DNA from: an uncultured Clostridium sp.
GTDB lineage: Bacteria; Bacillota; Clostridia; TANB77; CAG-508
NCBI GenBank assembly: GCA_946497905.1
Contig: CAMMMI010000032.1
Coordinates: 1 to 17,496, forward strand
Length of the DNA: 17,496 nt
Direction: 5' to 3'
Under the pieces are notes generated by a model. That model had not been told where the DNA came from. It was given only the letters and a program-made list of their open reading frames with translations, and made no database searches. How positions within the stretch are numbered: position 1 is the stretch's first letter; each line of letters starts with the position of its first letter. Of this stretch, positions 14,476-17,496 are shown piece by piece. The translations under genes were made by a program, and so were the position numbers.

Positions 14476-14504
14476 AAGTCTTGTAAATTTAAAATACAAG
14501 ACTT
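14476..14504 (-). terminator. Intrinsic terminator between convergent genes
   Basis: AAGTCTTGTA (14476-14485) pairs perfectly with TACAAGACTT (14495-14504), with a 9-nt loop. On the minus strand the stem is followed by TTTTTA and T7, a good terminator for the M14 remnant. On the plus strand no T-tract follows, so it would stop the GNAT transcript poorly. Confidence 0.75.
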
Positions 14505-14517
14505 AGCCATAAAATTT

Positions 14518-14997
14518 TTAAGAAATAGCACCAAGTATTAAAATTCCAATATTATCTTTATATATTTCATCAAATTGAGAAATAGGCAAAGGATTTTCGC
14601 CAATGCCAGCTTCAATAGTATATCCAGGTCTATTATATTCTTGAATAAACCAGTCTTTATAACCAGCAAAACTTGAATTATATGGAGTATCAGCTAATTT
14701 ATATCCACTTGATTGAGCAAATTTTTGACCAATCTCTAAACTTTGTGGAGGGGTATAATTTTGAAATTGCCAATATATTTCTTGACCTTGAGTATGAAAT
14801 GCTATAACTAATCTAAAATCATGCATTAATGTAAAATTATATATTGCTAAACTTTCTGGTTCAGTTAATGGACCAAATCCAACAAAATCACGTGGGGCTG
14901 GTTGAGTAAAACCTTGGGCGTACTTTATTTTTCTTGCTTGTTCCCAGCCAGCAGGAAACTGTAAATTTAAATCTACACCTGTGGATTTAAAAAACTT
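14518..14997 (-). pseudogene. 5'-truncated M14 zinc carboxypeptidase (cell-wall endopeptidase type)
   Basis: On the minus strand 159 codons remain, beginning just after a TGA (14998-15000) with no proper start: KFFKSTGVDLNLQFPAGWEQARKIKYAQGF. The rest reads like the C-terminal half of M14 peptidases acting on peptidoglycan peptides, with FHTQGQEIYW (third zinc His) and PGYTIEAGIGENPLP (catalytic Glu). The N-terminal half with the HxxE zinc ligands is missing. An ATG at 14826 could only start a 102-aa piece. The gene still has its terminator. It was probably cut by a rearrangement linked to the HR repeat that starts 79 bases away. Confidence 0.85.
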
Positions 14998-15039
14998 TCA
15001 ACCACAAATTAAGTTATAAAATGCAGTAGTCATCTACAT

Positions 15040-15081
15040 TACAAGATATTTTGATAGTAAAGGAATATTCTGTATTTTTTA
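15040..15081 (+). terminator. Terminator-like hairpin immediately before HR copy C
   Basis: TACAAGATATT (15040-15050) pairs with AATATTCTGTA (15065-15075), 11 bp with one mismatch and one wobble, followed by six T (15076-15081). No gene on the plus strand leads into it, so the transcript it served may have been lost. Confidence 0.5.
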
Positions 15082-15305
15082 TACAATAGAAAACAATATG
15101 AAACTTTAAGTTACTTAGGCTCAAAGTGAAAATAAACAATTTTTATTTTCAAAAGAAAGTTACCCTTTCCTATTGTATAAAAAATGCTTCGCACAACAGA
15201 TGCACACAATTTTACATACGTAAAATTGGCGCAAGAACAAATTTACGGAAAGCCTAAGATAAATGTTAAAAGTTGTACAAATGTTAAGGCTTTCCGATTT
15301 GTTCT
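15076..15305. repeat. HR repeat copy C, with a 65-bp internal insertion
   Basis: H1 arms TTTTTTATACAATAG (15076-15090) and CTATTGTATAAAAAA flank the insertion at 15091-15155, which itself folds (GAAAATAA/TTATTTTC). H2: CAATTTTAC (15208-15216) with GTAAAATTG (15221-15229). H3: 15236-15243 and 15247-15255 with 15289-15305. The conserved linker GCTTCGCACAAC is present. The orientation is the same as units A and B. A 62-codon open frame across it (15184-15372) is not a plausible gene. Confidence 0.9.
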
Positions 15306-15384
15306 ATTATTTACTGCTAGAATTGGAGTGGAAAAAAATTGTTGCACTTGCGAGATAGATAATATCTTTTAGTATTTCAAAAAT

Positions 15385-15413
15385 TTGACTGTATAGAAAA
15401 ATTATGGTAAAAT
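15385..15413 (+). promoter_or_regulatory. Promoter of the AbiE operon
   Basis: TTGACT (15385-15390), 17-bp spacer, TAAAAT (15408-15413), with TGG before the -10 (extended -10). It lies about 60 bases before the antitoxin ATG. Confidence 0.82.
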
Positions 15414-15418
15414 AAAAG

Positions 15419-15458
15419 TGTGAAAAATGAAGAAAACAAAAAAACTTCAAATTTCACA
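15419..15458 (+). promoter_or_regulatory. Inverted repeat at the AbiE transcription start, operator candidate
   Basis: TGTGAAA (15419-15425) pairs with TTTCACA (15452-15458), and inside it GAAG (15429-15432) with CTTC (15445-15448). It covers the expected start site and the untranslated leader and ends just before the AGAGGTGA Shine-Dalgarno. AbiEi antitoxins are known to repress their own promoter through inverted repeats, so this is the likely binding site. Confidence 0.55.
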
Positions 15459-15472
15459 TAGAGGTGATTGAG

Positions 15473-16228
15473 ATGAAATATGCAAAATTAATAGAATATA
15501 TAACTGATAAAAATAAGGAAATATTTGATAAGGACGAAATTTATAAATTTTATTTTAAAATTTATAAAAATACCAATATACGTTCTTTTGAAAATGCTAT
15601 TACATACTTAAAAAGTAATAATATAATAAGTGAAATAGAAAAAGATAAATATGTTTTAGTTACAAAAACTATTTACAAATATAAGGAAACAGATGAAGAA
15701 AAGAAAATATATGATATAATAAAAAAAGAATATTCACAAATTAATTTTATAGTTTGGAATACCAAAGTTATAAACGAATTTACACTACACTATGTTATAA
15801 ATAATTATATTGTTATAGAAGTAGAAAAAATAGCCATTAATTTAATAGTAAATTTGCTAAAAGCAAAATATATAAAAAAATATACTATTATTACACAAGA
15901 TATTTTAAATAATAACAGAGATTTGTTCTTAAATGCTGAAAATTTTATAATAGTAAAGCCGTTACATTCAAGATCACCATTAGATACGAAAAATAATGAT
16001 AAATATATATCAATAGAAAAGATGATGGTAGACTTGTATGTTGATAAATTATATATACAGTATCAAGGCAAGGAATTACAAACAATATATCAAAATATAT
16101 TTGAAAAATATGATATAAATATGAAAAAGGTAATTAAATATGCTGAGTATAGAACAGATTTAGAATCATACAAGAAATATATAAATAGCTTAGATATACC
16201 AAATAAATACAAATTGAAGGAGGAATAA
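15473..16228 (+). CDS. AbiEi-like antitoxin (transcriptional repressor)
   Basis: Antitoxin partner of the nucleotidyltransferase encoded next. The 251-aa protein looks like the AbiEi or DUF6577 type. The N-terminal 75 residues form a probable winged helix (DEIYKFYFKIYKNTNIRSFENAI, then ITYLKSNNIISEIEKDKYVL). A mixed alpha/beta domain follows, with INFIVWNTKVINEF and later ISIEKMMVDLYVDKL. ATG 15473 was chosen over GTG 15464 because AGAGGTGA lies 5 bases before it. Its stop codon is 1 base before the toxin start, and its last codons carry the toxin Shine-Dalgarno, so the two are translationally coupled. The family assignment leans on the toxin. Confidence 0.82.
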   Translation: MKYAKLIEYITDKNKEIFDKDEIYKFYFKIYKNTNIRSFENAITYLKSNNIISEIEKDKYVLVTKTIYKYKETDEEKKIYDIIKKEYSQINFIVWNTKVINEFTLHYVINNYIVIEVEKIAINLIVNLLKAKYIKKYTIITQDILNNNRDLFLNAENFIIVKPLHSRSPLDTKNNDKYISIEKMMVDLYVDKLYIQYQGKELQTIYQNIFEKYDINMKKVIKYAEYRTDLESYKKYINSLDIPNKYKLKEE

Positions 16229-16229
16229 T

Positions 16230-17285
16230 ATGCTAGAAGAACAGATCAAAAACAAAGAATTTTTAGAAGAATCAATTAAAAAATCAAAAAAGAAAAATCC
16301 TTCAGCAGATATACAATTACTAGAAAAAACAATTGGAGCATTATTTTTGGTAGAAAGTTTAGTAAATACAGGACTAGATTTTATATTTAAAGGCGGTACA
16401 TCACTTATATTATTACTAGGTGAGATTAAAAGATTTTCAGTTGATGTAGATATAATAACAGAAGAAAGTCAAGAAAAAGTAAAACAAATTATACGTGAAA
16501 TAATAGATAATCAAGACTTATTTACAAGAGTAGAAGAAAATATAAGAGAAAATGAAGTAAGTAAAAGGATGGAAATAGCACATTATAAGTTTTTCTTCAA
16601 TTCAGTTACAGATGACTCAGAAAAATATATACTTTTAGATATTGCATTTGAAAGTAATAAATATACTAGAGTTATAGAAAAAAGAATTAAAAATACAAAA
16701 TTAAATGTAAAAAGCAACTTATTAGTAAGAGTTCCATCAATAGAGAGTATATTAGGAGATAAATTAACTGTATTAGCACCAAGAACAACAGGAATTAGTT
16801 ACAACTCTGAAAAAGAGCTAGAATTAATGAAACAACTATATGATGTAGACAAATTATTTAATGAAGCGGAAGATGTTTATGAAATCAGAGAAAGTTTTAT
16901 TAATATAGCAAATAGAGAAATTGAATATAGAAAATTAAAAGAAATTACATATGAAGATGTTTTAAATGACATTGAAGATTTTACAAAAGATATTATTTAT
17001 AGAGAAAATAAGGAAAACTTAAATAAAATTACTATTGGCATGAGAAAATTTACTAACTTTATGCTTGAGAGAAAATTTTTAATAGACAAAGAAGCATTAA
17101 TTGCAGCAAGTAAAGTTGCATATCTAGTATATTTGATAAAAAACAACAAAAGTGAAATTGATAGATATAGAGTTGGTAATATAGAAGGAATAGGAATACC
17201 TATAGAATACAGAAAAAGACTAAAAGTAATACAAAGAATTAATAAAGAGGCTTATTATTATATTGTTAAATCAATGCGAGATTAA
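16230..17285 (+). CDS. AbiEii/AbiGii-family nucleotidyltransferase toxin
   Basis: Toxin of an AbiE-type pair that halts growth during phage infection or plasmid loss; related MenT proteins add nucleotides to tRNA. The 351-aa protein has the nucleotidyltransferase signature FKGGTSLILLL (Gly55-Gly-Thr-Ser58) followed by KRFSVDVDII (Asp72, Asp74, metal ligands), then SILGDKLTVLAPRTTG and a YDVDKLF motif. A helical C-terminal half follows. All key residues appear intact. AAGGAGG lies 6-7 bases before the ATG. The original AbiE target is not known to me, and this protein's target cannot be told from sequence. Confidence 0.9.
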   Translation: MLEEQIKNKEFLEESIKKSKKKNPSADIQLLEKTIGALFLVESLVNTGLDFIFKGGTSLILLLGEIKRFSVDVDIITEESQEKVKQIIREIIDNQDLFTRVEENIRENEVSKRMEIAHYKFFFNSVTDDSEKYILLDIAFESNKYTRVIEKRIKNTKLNVKSNLLVRVPSIESILGDKLTVLAPRTTGISYNSEKELELMKQLYDVDKLFNEAEDVYEIRESFINIANREIEYRKLKEITYEDVLNDIEDFTKDIIYRENKENLNKITIGMRKFTNFMLERKFLIDKEALIAASKVAYLVYLIKNNKSEIDRYRVGNIEGIGIPIEYRKRLKVIQRINKEAYYYIVKSMRD

Positions 17286-17405
17286 TAATAAATGGTAGAA
17301 AGAAAAGTATTATTACAGTATATTTTACAATGTAGTGCAAGTGTAAAGTACATAAGACTTTTGATGATTAAAAATTATTAGCAAATTTTTGCATAAATAT
17401 ATAAT

Positions 17406-17440
17406 ACCTAATAGTGTAAAAACATTATTAGGTGTTTTTT
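17406..17440 (+). terminator. Intrinsic terminator of the AbiE operon
   Basis: ACCTAATAGTGT (17406-17417) pairs with ACATTATTAGGT (17422-17433), 12 bp with one G-U and loop AAAA, followed by GTTTTTT. It lies 120 bases after the toxin stop codon; the stretch between holds no ORF or other clear signal. Confidence 0.9.
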
Positions 17441-17496
17441 ATACAATAGGAAACAATATGAAACTTTAAGTTACTTAGGCTCAAAGTGAAAATAAA
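17435..17496. repeat. HR repeat copy D, cut by the window end
   Basis: Bases 17435-17496 match 15076-15137 at 61 of 62 positions, including the start of the 65-bp insertion. It begins in the T-tract of the AbiE terminator and has the same orientation as copy C. Confidence 0.92.

Noticed and set aside
14518..14826. Functional 102-aa M14 protein from the ATG at 14826
   Set aside because: Clear homology continues upstream to 14997, so the ATG is internal; the zinc HxxE half is missing.
15184..15372. 62-codon plus-strand ORF
   Set aside because: It runs through HR hairpins H2 and H3 and has no Shine-Dalgarno; its sequence is fixed by the repeat.
1..17496. Window as a closed circle (plasmid)
   Set aside because: Both ends lie in the HR family, but about 113 bp of the repeat is missing between them, and the content is chromosomal with no replication gene.

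Overview
The window is AT-rich DNA with strong Shine-Dalgarno sites (AAGGAGG type), TTG starts and many intrinsic terminators. It looks like a low-GC Firmicute, most likely an anaerobic and probably uncultured member of the Clostridia. Anaerobic life is supported by a class III ribonucleotide reductase locus. No rRNA, tRNA, CRISPR array or transposase gene was found.

Layout from left to right. (1) 1-58 is the tail of an interspersed hairpin repeat (family HR), followed by the leader of nrdD. (2) 316-3580 holds nrdD, a glutaredoxin-like gene and nrdG, the anaerobic dNTP-synthesis module; a four-copy 38-bp tandem repeat lies just after nrdD. (3) 3759-3997 is a 62-aa orphan gene with its own extended -10 promoter and terminator. 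(4) 3993-4313 holds two back-to-back HR units, almost entirely hairpins. (5) 4498-9896 is the translation, isoprenoid and envelope cluster pyrH-frr-ispA-uppS-cdsA-rseP. It resembles the classic Firmicute order, but dxr is missing between cdsA and rseP, where a near-perfect palindrome of about 118 bp sits, and ispA is inserted. (6) 9897-10091 is a 195-nt foldback element with a folded interior. (7) 10191-12758 is glgP (alpha-glucan phosphorylase) with its own promoter. (8) 12783-14474 has a strong promoter, a structured leader with a 16-codon leader peptide and an attenuator, then two GNAT acetyltransferase genes on either side of a deleted GNAT pseudogene. (9) 14518-14997, minus strand, is a 5'-truncated M14 carboxypeptidase remnant. 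(10) 15076-17496 is an AbiE-type toxin-antitoxin pair with its own promoter and operator-like hairpin, flanked by directly repeated HR copies; the second copy runs off the window.

The coding parts are mostly housekeeping. NrdD, the redoxin and NrdG would make dNTPs without oxygen. PyrH and Frr serve UMP phosphorylation and ribosome recycling. IspA and UppS make the undecaprenyl carrier, CdsA makes CDP-diacylglycerol, and RseP is a membrane protease. The accessory interest is in non-coding structure: two or three families of palindromic elements, nearly all sitting exactly at gene 3' ends or terminators; the hairpin-covarying HR family; the 195-nt foldback with a possible kissing-loop interaction; and the leader-peptide attenuator before the GNAT cluster. 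All functional assignments come from reading motifs by eye; no database search was run.
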